This document shows positions 11,032 through 20,591 of a stretch of DNA of 64,000 bases, piece by piece. Source of the stretch: Bolinopsis microptera. Lineage: Eukaryota > Ctenophora > Tentaculata > Lobata > Bolinopsidae. The stretch spans positions 7,226,169-7,290,168 of the forward strand of contig NC_087079.1 in the NCBI RefSeq assembly GCF_026151205.1. The letters run 5' to 3'. Within the stretch, counting starts at the first letter, position 1. Each line of letters starts with the position of its first letter. The translations under genes and the position numbers were made by a program. Under the pieces are notes generated by a model. That model ran no database searches, had not been told where the DNA came from, and saw only the letters and a list, made by a program, of their open reading frames with translations.

Positions 11032-12606
11032 TAGTCCTCCTCCTCCTTATCCTCCTCCTCAGTCCTCCCCCAGTCCTCATCCTCCTCCTTCTCCTCCTCC
11101 TCCTTCTCCTTTTTCTTCTCCTCCTAATCATTCCTCCTCCTCAGTTGTCGTCCTCCTCCTCCTCCTCGTCCTTAGTCCTCGTCCTCTTCAGTATTCCTCC
11201 TCAGTCCTCATCCTCATCATCCTCCTCTTCAGTCTTCCTCCTGAGTCCTCCTCCTCGTCCTCCTCCACCTCCTCATTCCCCTCCTTATCCTCCTCCTCTT
11301 CAGTCCTCCTCATCCTCCTCCTCGTTCTCCTCCTTATCCTCCTCCTCCTCAGTCCTCCTCCTCATCCTCCTCCTCCTTCTCTTCCTTCTCCTCCTAATCA
11401 GTCCTCCTCCTCAGTCGTCCTCCTCTTCATTAGCCCTTGTCCTCATCCTCCTAGTCCTCGTCCTTAGTCCTCGTCCACATCCTCCTCAGTCTTCCTCCTC
11501 AGTCCTCCTCGTCCTCATCAGTCTCATCCTCCTCATCCTCCTCCCCAAGTCCTCCTCTTCCTCAGTCCTCCCCCAGTCCTCCTTCTCATCCTCCTCATCC
11601 TCTTCAGTCCTCATCTTGTTCCTCCTCAGTCCTCCTCTTCCTCCTACTCGTCAGTCCTCCTCCGCAGTCCTTCTCCTCAGTCCTCCTCCTCCGCAGTCCT
11701 TCTCCTCCTCGTCAGTCTTCCTCCTCGCCAGTCCTCCTTCTCCTTCTTCTCCTCCTACTCCTAAGTCCTCCTCCTCCTCCTCCTCCTCAGTCCTCCTCCT
11801 CCCTCTCATCCTTTTCCTCCTTCTCCTCCTTCTCCTCCTACTCCTAAGTCATCCTCCTGCTCCTCAGTCCTCCCCCAGTCCTCCTCCTCATCAGTCCTTC
11901 CCCAGTCCTCCTTCTCCTCCTCCTCATCATCAGTCCTCCTCCTCATCATCCTCCTCAGTCCTCCTCCTCCTCAGTCCTCCCTAAGTCCTCCTCTTCCTCA
12001 GTCCTCCCCAGTTCTCCTTCTCCTCCTCCTCATCCCCTCAGTCCTCCTCCTCAGTCCTCCTCGTCCTTAGTCCTCCCCCAGTCCTCCTTCTCCTCATCCT
12101 CAGTCCTCCTCCTCAGTCCTCGTCCTTCTCCTTTTTAACAGTCCTCCTCCTCAGTCTTCCTCCTCGTCCTCGCTCTCGTCCTCCTCCTTCTCCTCCTTCT
12201 CGTCTTCCTCCACCAATCCTGCTCCTCTTCCTCAGTCCTCCCTCTCCTCTTCAGTCCTCTTCCTCCTCAGTCCTTCTCGGTCCTCCTCTTTCTCCTCAGT
12301 CTTCCTCCTTCTCCTCCTCCTCCTCAGTTCTCTTCCTCATCCTCCTCCTTCTTCTCTTCCTTCTCCTCCTAATCAGTCCTCCTCCTAATCAGTCCTCCTC
12401 CTCAGTCGTCCTCCTCCTCAGTCGTCCTCCTCCTCGTCCTTAGTCCTCGTCCTCATCGTCCTCATCGTCCTTAGTCCTCGTCCTCATCCTCCTAGTCCTC
12501 GTCCTTAGTCCTCGTCCTCATCCTCCTAGTGCTCGTCCTGGTCCTCCTCAGTCTTCCTCCTCTGTCCTCCTCAGTCCTCCTTCTCCTCAGTCCTCCTCCT
12601 CCTCAT
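10544..12606. repeat. (TCC)n-based pyrimidine satellite, about 2.06 kb
   Basis: Degenerate TCC repeat broken by AGTCC and AGTCG words, almost pure pyrimidine except for periodic AG. There are 12-15-bp higher-order units such as AGTCCTCCTCC. Serine/leucine-rich frames here are not genes. Confidence 0.97.
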
Positions 12607-12609
12607 CGG

Positions 12610-13180
12610 TTTACACAATTTATTGTTACTAAGATGTTTTTAAACGCATTTGAGTCTGTAACATATTGACATGTTACTGTTACTGACTCAAAATGTGCTC
12701 GAGAATTTTTTTGTTTAATAGAGTTTTACTCTCCAGTACTATGGAAAAGTTGTTACATGATAAATAAAGATTTTGATAAATAAAGTGATTTTCATCCCTT
12801 TTAATGTTATTGAAAATTGTGTAGACTATTCTTTGTATCTAACTGAGGATTGGAAGTTTGAGAAAGGACCAGTCATTAACCGTGCTACCCATTTCTGCAG
12901 ATAGCCTGTTACAAATTGTGGAGACAAATTGTGGAGACAATTTAAATCAAAAGTTACTAAAGCGTTCGCTATTTGTTACGATTGTTATTACCAACCATAC
13001 CTCTTTCAATTGTGGACCGGGGTGGATGTTTCTGTCAAACAAGAGTTGATTCGACATTGTGTTGTTTTTCGGACGAAACGATTCTTGTTTGGAACAAGAT
13101 ACCATTTTGGAGTTCTGGGACCACCACCAATCGATTTCTTGTCATATTTAAGTACAGAAATAGCTACCTATATCGCCTAG
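12610..13180. other. Unique non-coding DNA inside element A
   Basis: No recognised gene. A 14-bp local duplication (AATTGTGGAGACAA twice) lies near 12914-12940. Overlapping short frames at 12858-13371 show no domain. Confidence 0.4.
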
Positions 13181-13377
13181 AAACCTCAGAGGGAAGATTT
13201 AAATTTCCCGATTTTTCCGATATGAGGGTTGATGAGGCCAAAATCGGGATCGGAATGATCGGAATTGATCGGGTTGGACCCCCCCCCCAAAAGAAGAAAC
13301 ATTGTCAGTCAGTCGAGAAAATTGTCAGTAACTCATTTTTCATTCTGCGTGATGACTGTTTTAAATGTTAAATGGAA

Positions 13378-13480
13378 TGCAGTTTGTAGATTTATAACCT
13401 ACCACGACGCGCGCCGAGTTGGACTCGTCAACGGTCAAACTCGGTCCGTAAAATATTTGGAACATTAACGAGTATCACCC
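13378..13480 (-). repeat. Inverted copy of the 7738-7840 segment
   Basis: Shares GACGAGTCCAACTC[AG]GCGCGC and the TAGGTTATA and ATACTCGTTAATGTTCC-type words with 7738-7840, in opposite orientation. It is a remnant of a dispersed non-coding element. Confidence 0.7.
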
Positions 13481-13499
13481 GTTAATATATGCATCAAGC

Positions 13500-14260
13500 A
13501 TAAAATCAAAGATTGAAATACAAATTAAAATTGGCGCGCCGCGCATATTTTAATTAACGGGCCGCGCACTTATTTCGTATTTTAACTGATTTATATCACA
13601 CTGTAAAATCGAGCGCTACATAAACAACCAATTGTGTTAAATCTCTGATATTTGTTTCCTTTGTATTTCAGAACTTTTTCTCACTCTTTTGAATTTTACT
13701 TGGGATCCAAAGCTTTGTGTTTATATACACACCGACTGAAAATAATATGACTGCGAAGCTTGTATTACCCTGAAGCAATTATTACTTCGGAGAAATTTGT
13801 ACAAGTTCTTCAAAACAATCTACGTATACCATTATTATTATTAAACCGTATACCATTATTATTATTAAATCTAAAATAGCTAATAATTTATTATTATTTA
13901 TTTAATTATTAACAGGCCCCTTAACGTGGGCAATAATATCTATACCAAATTATGGCAACATTTATAATATCTATACCAAATTATGTCAACATTTATAATA
14001 AAACTTCGGTTTTCAGCATAAACATAGTTTTCCAGAAAAATATTTTAGGTTTCTAACAAGTTCTCAACTTTTTGGTGATGGGGAACATGCCACACAAACT
14101 AAGGAAGTCTATCAAGATCAGAGAACTTGACCCTAGGCTGATAGTCAGTTATTAGATTATATATTCGCACATATCCACACTATTTACATTACACGTGCAA
14201 CATGATATTATTATTACACAAAGCACGAAATTGTGCTGTATATGAGTGGTGATTTCGCTC
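13500..14260. other. AT-rich non-coding region
   Basis: No gene seen. Two local direct repeats: ACCATTATTATTATTAAA near 13829-13866, and TAATATCTATACCAAATTATG near 13934-13985. Confidence 0.4.
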
Positions 14261-14270
14261 TGAAAATCAG

Positions 14271-14345
14271 GGACAGTAGCTCAATAGGTAGAGCAAGGCA
14301 CGCGATATGTCGCGGTTCTGGGATCATTCCCCAGTTGTCCCCAGT
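14271..14345 (+). repeat. tRNA-derived SINE-like sequence
   Basis: Contains a good RNA polymerase III A-box-like word (TAGCTCAATAGGTAGAGC) and, about 35 bp later, a weak B box (GGTTCTGGGATCATTCC). The flanks form a hairpin: GTGGTGATT...CTCTGAAAA on the left and its inverse on the right (14355-14372). The acceptor stem and anticodon arm do not make a proper tRNA, so I call it a SINE or tRNA pseudogene. Confidence 0.55.
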
Positions 14346-14379
14346 TTTTCAGAGTTAATCATCACACATAGACAGCATG

Positions 14380-15000
14380 AGAGTAGGCCCTGCCATCTAG
14401 GCTGATAGTGTTAAACATCTAAACATTGATATATGCTGTGGCGGAATGACAGACTGAGCACTGCCCAGTAAAATGACATGTGCTAAGTGTCGCTCAGTCA
14501 GCCTTAAAATGCCTAACGGGTTATAAACCTCTAAGGCTATGATGGCCGGGCCCTTTATATACTTCCCTTACCTTACTTGCTAACTTCTTGCTCGCTTCTT
14601 TCTTCAGTGCAAAAAATTTGGAAAGAGTGCTGCGTGTAATGCTCTCTTTGAGACCTAGACCTCATGCTTTAAGTTCCGTAGATTTGGCCAAATAACCTAT
14701 AACAGACTGAGCACAGGTCCTGCCAAAAGATCAAAAATCTTTTTACAGCTCTTCTGCAGTACATTGTACATGTATTTAATGTATATTATGGGGCAAAGCT
14801 ACGTAGAGATGCTACGAGCTGGAAAAAGTTGCCCTTGTTTATCAAAAATAGTACTTTCTTTTAAATAGTATACTTGGTGGGATTATGTTTGATTTTGATT
14901 TGATTTCAAGTAGGCCATTGTTAGCCTATCTTGCCCACTGCTTATTGTCTATCCTCTATTATGACTCTCTATTGTAAATGTGTGAATGAGAGTTTTGTCA
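14380..15000. other. Non-coding spacer
   Basis: No gene recognised. Confidence 0.4.
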
Positions 15001-15110
15001 ACATTTTGTATATATAGGGGGGGGGGGGGGGGGGGGCCGGGGGGGGGGGGGGGGGGGGGGGGGTGTCACGTCCGTCTATGTCCGCTTGTCTCATAGAATC
15101 CAAAAAGGAC

Positions 15111-15232
15111 AGGACATAGGCGGACATAGGCGGACATAGGCGGACATAGACGGACATAGGCGGACATAGGCGGACATAGGGGGACATAGACGGACATAGG
15201 CGGACATAGGCGGACATAGGCGGACATTAATG
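15111..15232 (+). repeat. 10-bp tandem repeat (CGGACATAGG)n, about 12 copies
   Basis: Nearly perfect decamer array inside the left end of element B. A related array built from GTCCGCCAAT and GTCCGTCCGA words stands in the right end (23803-23947). Confidence 0.95.
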
Positions 15233-15280
15233 GACACCTAAATTGCTAAATAAAATGTTCAATTTTTGCTGTTACAGGGG

Positions 15281-15397
15281 GATCATGTTTTTTGTCCGTT
15301 CGGTACCCTATATAAATTCAAAACAGACAAAAAATAGAGCGGACAAAAACGGACAAAAATGGACAAAAACGGACAAAAATGGAAATAACATTTAGAT
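15281..15397 (+). repeat. GTCCG/GGACA-rich block at the head of a TCC array
   Basis: Third copy of the block seen at 7049 and 10446; it has extra GGACAAAAA units. It ends AACATTTAGATG at the start of the TCC array. Confidence 0.85.
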
Positions 15398-15398
15398 G

Positions 15399-16436
15399 CT
15401 TCCTCCTCCTACTCTTCCTCCTCCTCCCCCTGGGTCTTCCTGATCTTCCTCAGTCCTCTTCCTCCTCCCCTCCTCAGTCCTCCTCCTACTCCTCCTCCTC
15501 GTCCTCAGTCCTCCTCATCAGTCCTCAACAGTCCTTCTCCTCCCCAGTCCTCCTCCTCCTCCTGAGTCCTCCTCCTGGGTCCTCCTCCTGGGTCCTCCTC
15601 CTCCTCTTCATCCTCCTCCTCTTCCTCCTCAGTCCTCAGTCCTCCTCAGTCCTCCTCCTCATCCTTCTCCTCAGTCCTCCATGCTCCTCCTCAGTCCTCC
15701 CCCAGTCCCCCTCCTCCTCCTCCTATTCAGTCCTCCTCCTCCTCCTCCTTCTCAGTCCTCCTCCTCCTCCTGAGTCCTCCTCCTCCTCCTCTTCCCTCTC
15801 AGTCATCCTCTTCAGCCATCCTCCTCAATCCTCCTCCTCAGTCCTCCTCCTCCTGGGTCCTCCTCCTCCTCTTCATCCTCCTCCTCTTCCTCCTCGGTCC
15901 TCAGTCCTCCTCCTCCTGATCCTTCTCATCAGTCCTCCTCCTCCCCAGTCCTCTCCCAGTCCCCCTCCTTCTCCTCCTATTCAGTCCTCCTCCTCCTCCT
16001 CCTCAGTTCTCCTCAGTCCTCCTTCTCATTTCTCCTAAGTCCTCCTCCTGAGTCCTCCTCCTGAGTCCTCCTCCTCTTCCTTCTGAGTCCTCCTCCTGAG
16101 TCCTCCTCACTCTCAGTCATCCTCCTCAGCCATCCTCCTCAGTCCTCCTCCTCAGTCCTCCTCCTCCTGGGTCCTCCTCCTCCTCTTCATCCTCCTCCTC
16201 TTCCTCCTCGGTCCTCAGTCCTCCTCCTCCTGATCCTTCTCATCAGTCCTCCTCCTCCCCAGTCCTCTCCCAGTCCCCCTCCTTCTCCTCCTATTCAGTC
16301 CTCCTCCTCCTCCTCCCCAGTTCTCCTCAGTCCTCCTTCTCATTTCTCCTAAGTCCTCCTCCTGAGTCCTCCTCCTCTTCCTTCTGAGTCCTCCTCCTGA
16401 GTCCTCCTCCTCCTCACTCTCAGTCATCCTCAGAGA
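15399..16436. repeat. (TCC)n satellite, left part
   Basis: Degenerate TCC array with larger duplications: a stretch near 15845-15990 recurs near 16150-16290. It ends where the Copia LTR begins. Confidence 0.96.
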
Positions 16437-16447
16437 AGAGCATCCAA

Positions 16448-16690
16448 TGTTTAATGCAATAAAACGACCAAATGACAGTTATAACAATCTGAAATAGAAA
16501 ACGTATTAGAAATACATAATCCAATATTCATTGCTCAATAGTCAAGAATACATCATAAAACGGGATTTATAAAACGGCTAATAGTACTTTAAAACATAGT
16601 ACTCGAAAACATACAAACTCACCACTAGGTGGAAACGAAACTTGACATCCTGTCCTAAATAAGAGCATTGTTATAAATAATGATATAACA
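16448..16690 (-). repeat. Copia 3' LTR (243 bp)
   Basis: In element orientation the LTR begins TGTTATATC and ends TTAAACA. By eye it is identical to the LTR at 22897-23139, so the insertion is recent. A purine-rich GGCGGGAGA just inside (16692-16700) is the expected polypurine tract. CATCC stands outside both LTRs, but at a position 2-3 bp off the TG...CA borders, so the target duplication is not exact. Confidence 0.93.
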
Positions 16691-17187
16691 ATCTCCCGCC
16701 AAACAAACTTATAATTTAAGAAGGATGTAAAAGTTTAACCCAGAGGATTAGTGATTGTTAAAATTAAAAATCTTTGAAGTATATAAAAACCAGCCCATAA
16801 CATCTGGCAAATATCTTAAGTTATAAGATCAAGTGAAATATAACTGACATGCACACTCAAGTATAAAAGTATAAAATGATAAAGAGAAACGGTACATAGA
16901 TATAGCTCACACAGACGTGAAATCGGAAGGGGTTAAAACATATGCCCAAACACCAGAATATTCAGAGCAATAAACAACTATATCTCATAGGAAAACTGAT
17001 GTCATACCAGGTACACCTCATCCTCAGATAGCCTTAATCACTCTTCCCACCTCAATACAACAAGTCCTCGAGTAATGACACCAATAAGAAGTCGAAATAA
17101 AGGTATTTCATTGCCCATAACAGTCCAGTCCTTAGGGCACAAGAATAAACCCCACCACTTCAGCCGGCTAGACAATAAATGAACACA

Positions 17188-18357
17188 CTATCTGCTTGTG
17201 CTTTGACAACCAATGAGGTCTGATGACACAACGCAATTGCTTTTCAGGTCAAAACTGTAACATCCAGTCCTTAGAACGTGCATTAAAGTTTCGGGGGAAG
17301 CTGTCTTTTTGGTCAAGCAGTCCGCTAGCTGTAGTTCTGTGCGTGTCCAGACAATTCCATAAACTTCTCTAAGGGTCATTTGTTCTTTTATCGATGCTAC
17401 CTCTCGTCTTAGTTTGAGATCTGCAGCCAAAGACGATGATTGAATATTATCCCAGAGTGATTTGCTATCAGTTACTCCAATGATTGGTAGCATATTGTCT
17501 TTGTTTTCGTTATTCCTTAGATTTAAGACATCCATCATAGTTTCTCTTAGATTGACAGCTTCATCCAGGCATTTTCCTAAGGCAATACCCTCAGCGTATA
17601 TGATGGTCTTTGCAACTCTCTCCAGTTTTTTACTACACCATGATAGCGGAGAATATGCATCACCACAGTTGATAAAGATGATATAGCTCCGTGTACTCGA
17701 AGTTTTGTCAGGAAGGTTGCTTAATGCAGCATCTGAAAATGCTACTATCCTGAGATCTTCAACGTTACAGGGTGGGATCGAAAAAGATACTCTTAGAGTG
17801 TGCTTTTTTAGTCTTTTTACAACATTGTTTAACTGGATAACATCACTGACAACGGGTTTACTTGCCATTAGGCTGCATTCCAATACCAAATATCGGATAT
17901 CAGGTCTGGATTGAGACGAAATCCATTGCAGTTTCCCTAATAATTGTTGATATTTTTTCTTCTCTGATTCATTCAATTCATGATCCGACTGGGTTCTTCG
18001 GGCAGAGTTTAACTCGATAGGAACAATACCTTCTTGGTATGATATTTGGTCGACTTGTATTTGGTCTTCTTTCTGACTGATATCCCAACCTATATATCTA
18101 AACTCTTTGCTCTTCTTTGTACTAAGTTGAAAGTCAGAGCATAGGGCTTTTACCACATTCTGATGAAAATCTGCATTTCCTCCCACTAGGATATCATCGA
18201 CATGAATCACAAGGAAGCCACTGATTTCTCTATTATGGTGGTAAACATATACAGAAGGATCAAGTTTTAAGGATTTGCAACCATAACTTGCTAGTTTAGT
18301 CTTCATTGTGATGAACCACTGTCTAGCTCCATCGTTCAGTCCATAAACAGGCTTTTC
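17188..18357 (-). pseudogene. Copia pol fragment: C-terminal reverse transcriptase and RNase H
   Basis: Minus-strand frame of 406 aa, of which the first 17 or so codons belong to the inserted DNA element. It starts in the YGLND region of reverse transcriptase, carries the catalytic box as HVDDI (the family usually has YVDD), and ends with the Copia RNase H segment including the VTDSKSLWD stretch. It is separated from the rest of pol by the insertion. Confidence 0.9.
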
Positions 18358-19485
18358 AGTGAAAGCAGGATTAATGAACGAATAGTGTGACATTGGGTTC
18401 TCAACCATGGAAATTTAAAAGTCTCTACATACTGTTCTTTCTGGCTCCATGTGCTAGTTAGGGGCCTGAGGTATCCGAAAAATCATGTTTTGAGTACCCA
18501 AAGTGTTCTGGGTGCCAGGAATGAGGTTATTAAAGCGGCGAAAATGACCGGTTTTGGACTATTTATGAGCTTTTTTGCCCATTTTCATGAGATAAAGAAT
18601 CAGGAAAGCTGCTCTAGATGATTGAAATGGTTGATACCAATGAGGATACACCCAACACACATAAATATTCGTGATATATGTGATTTTAATGAGAAAAATA
18701 TGATCTCAGGGCCCATTTTATACCAAAATTTGCCAAAACCACTCGCACTTGTCAAAGCTTCCTCATTTTAGACACATTTAATGATTATTATGGTATCTAA
18801 CTTATGGTGGATCTGATAGGAGTATGTCTTAGCTTCATTTTAAGCCATCAATGAGCATGCTGGTGTGTATGAAAGTACTTTAATCCTCCCGTCCATTGAT
18901 CATATAGTCTGGGCCATGCGCGCGCGCGCGCTTGTTACAAGCATGAATTTTCTCCCTCAGTATCTATCTAAAGCTTTTAAAGACATGATTAGAATGCTAT
19001 CCTACTCAGCACATGAGTGCTACAGGATGGTGAAAGAATTTCCATGAAAAATCATTAAATGTGGAAGATATGAGGTCATATGTGTGTGCGCGCGCGCGCG
19101 CGCGCACGCTTGTTACAAACTTGACATCCTCAGAACTTTCACATTTACTGAGATTTTGTTTCAAACTTAATTGAACCTGAACCGAAATTGCCAGAGGAAA
19201 CAGATAGTGTAACTCAGAAAGACCACAAATGGATAGTTTGTGAGATATTGAGGTTAACTCTTAAAAATTTACAATGATGTCACACCAGAAAACCCCTATT
19301 TTTGGTATATTTAACCTCATATCTCGAACGCGCAGTACTGGATTGAGCTAAACTTGGTCAGGTTTTGTAGCCCTGACTATCCTCGATCATATGGAACAGG
19401 AATAAAACTGTTTAGATGTTATATCTTAATTATATTAGGCACTTAGTTCTGAAAAGTGAGAATGTCATTAATACTGCTTTCACTG
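18357..19485. mobile_element. Non-autonomous DNA element (1129 bp) inserted in Copia pol
   Basis: The ends are inverted: CAGTGAAAGCAGGATTAATG at 18357 and CAGTGAAAGCAGTATTAATG reading inward from 19485. It splits the reverse transcriptase code exactly between two conserved pieces, with a short A-run (TTTT on plus) repeated at both sides as a possible 4-bp target duplication. Inside are two alternating GC/CG tracts (about 18918-18931 and 19089-19105), each followed by CTTGTTACAA. No transposase frame. CAGTG ends recall hAT or CACTA elements, but the duplication size does not settle this. Confidence 0.85.
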
Positions 19486-19919
19486 TTTTTGATTTTCCAT
19501 ACTACGTCATCACTCACCCTAAATTCCTTGGGTGGTTTCATTAGCACTGTTCTTTCTAAGTCATTTGATTGAAGAAACGCTGCTCGCACATCAATTGATT
19601 GGATGTCCCATTTCTTCCAGTTGCATATAGAAAGACACATCCTGGCTAGACTCTTTTGAGCGGTTGGTGAGTCTGATGGGGGTGCATTGTGTTCTTTAAA
19701 GCCGCGGATAACAAGCCGTGCTTTATAGATCTGATTGCCATTTTTGTTTTTTGTTTCCGTGACCCAACGACTGGACAATACATCTTCCTCAGGAAAGTCT
19801 ATTCTTCTTACTTCATCAAAGACTTTGAATTCCTTCCATTTCTCTAGTTCTTCACTTTTTGCATCTAAATAAAGATCTGAGTTGGTTTCATTGTGCTGCA
19901 CAATGCACATACACTTCAT
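19443..19919 (-). pseudogene. Copia pol fragment: N-terminal reverse transcriptase
   Basis: Minus-strand frame of 158 aa with the Copia RT opening (SRWVTE, YKARLVIRGF, IDVRAAFLQ), ending where the DNA element enters. The last 13 codons are element sequence. It overlaps the preceding pol frame by about 30 nt in another frame, so a one-base shift lies near 19900. Confidence 0.88.
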
Positions 19920-20490
19920 AATATATCTGCTCAGAAAAACACTGTGATTCAGCTTCTGCTTTGTCTTCTTTAATCCAATTCATCATATCGAGATCAACAC
20001 CTTTTGTTTCCCCAGTACTCACATCTACCATGTTCCAGTAATTAGAGAACTTTCCGGTTGATTTTCCTCCTCTGCTAACAACAGTCATGGTATTCCACTT
20101 GTTTTGGTCGACATTTGATCCTTGGCAGACATAGATCCTATCACCAGGTCGAACAACTTTTGGTTTTTGTTGGGGAATATGCTCTTCTCTGTCGTTTTCT
20201 TCTACTGTTAGAAGTTCTGAGCCTACAGTAGAATTGTCTGCTGCTTCATTGTTGTATTGTGTGGTAGCAACAGGGTCATTGCTTTCCTCCTCTGAATCGT
20301 CATCATCACTCTCTGATTCTGATAAATTACTCCTTTTACTAACATGACTTTCTGGTTTCGTTTGAGTCATTGGTTTAGAGTTAATTTGGGTTTCCCCGTC
20401 TTCTTTAAGGATAACCTTACATGGGTGTACTTTGATGAGTGTTCCTGAGCCAGTTTTGATCAAAACCTGAGTTCCATCTTGGGTGATCAC
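19888..20490 (-). pseudogene. Copia pol fragment: integrase C-terminus and linker
   Basis: Minus-strand frame of 200 aa, rich in Ser/Glu/Asp, with the LIKVHPCKV-type segment typical after the integrase core. Its true start is the continuation of the integrase frame, lost to a one-base shift near 20590. The Met at 20490 is just the first in frame. Confidence 0.8.
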
Positions 20491-20591
20491 TTTACAGGCT
20501 GGACCATGCCATGATTTTTGGTCAAGGCGTTTGTAGTAAACTGTGTCCCCAACACAAAACTTTTGGTGGGTTCCGGTAAAAACTTTGCCTC

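Larger units (their letters stand above)
9958..13296. mobile_element. Poly(G)-ended element A with 8-bp target duplication and TCC satellite inside
   Basis: The left end is G23 (9966-9988) followed by TCCAACCCGAT. The right end is the inverse, ATCGGGTTGGA followed by C10 (13279-13288). AAAAGAAG stands just outside both ends (9958-9965 and 13289-13296), a perfect 8-bp duplication. Just inside, both ends share the words CCGATATGAGGGTTGATGAG and GGCCAAAATCGG. These lie in direct rather than inverted orientation, so only the tips are inverted. The interior carries the GTCCG block and a 2-kb TCC array. No transposase is seen. An 8-bp duplication is the size made by hAT-type transposases, but the superfamily is an inference. 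Confidence 0.78.

Noticed and set aside
11145-11984. 279-aa serine/leucine/proline-rich protein (and similar at 15379-16038)
   Set aside because: Reading of a TCC satellite without codon structure; the frame drifts as the repeat does.
12858-13468. Overlapping frames of 60-130 aa
   Set aside because: No recognised motif. They run across element A's right end and its poly(C) tract.
14271-14345. Functional tRNA gene
   Set aside because: A-box-like sequence is present, but the B box is poor and the stems do not pair into a cloverleaf.
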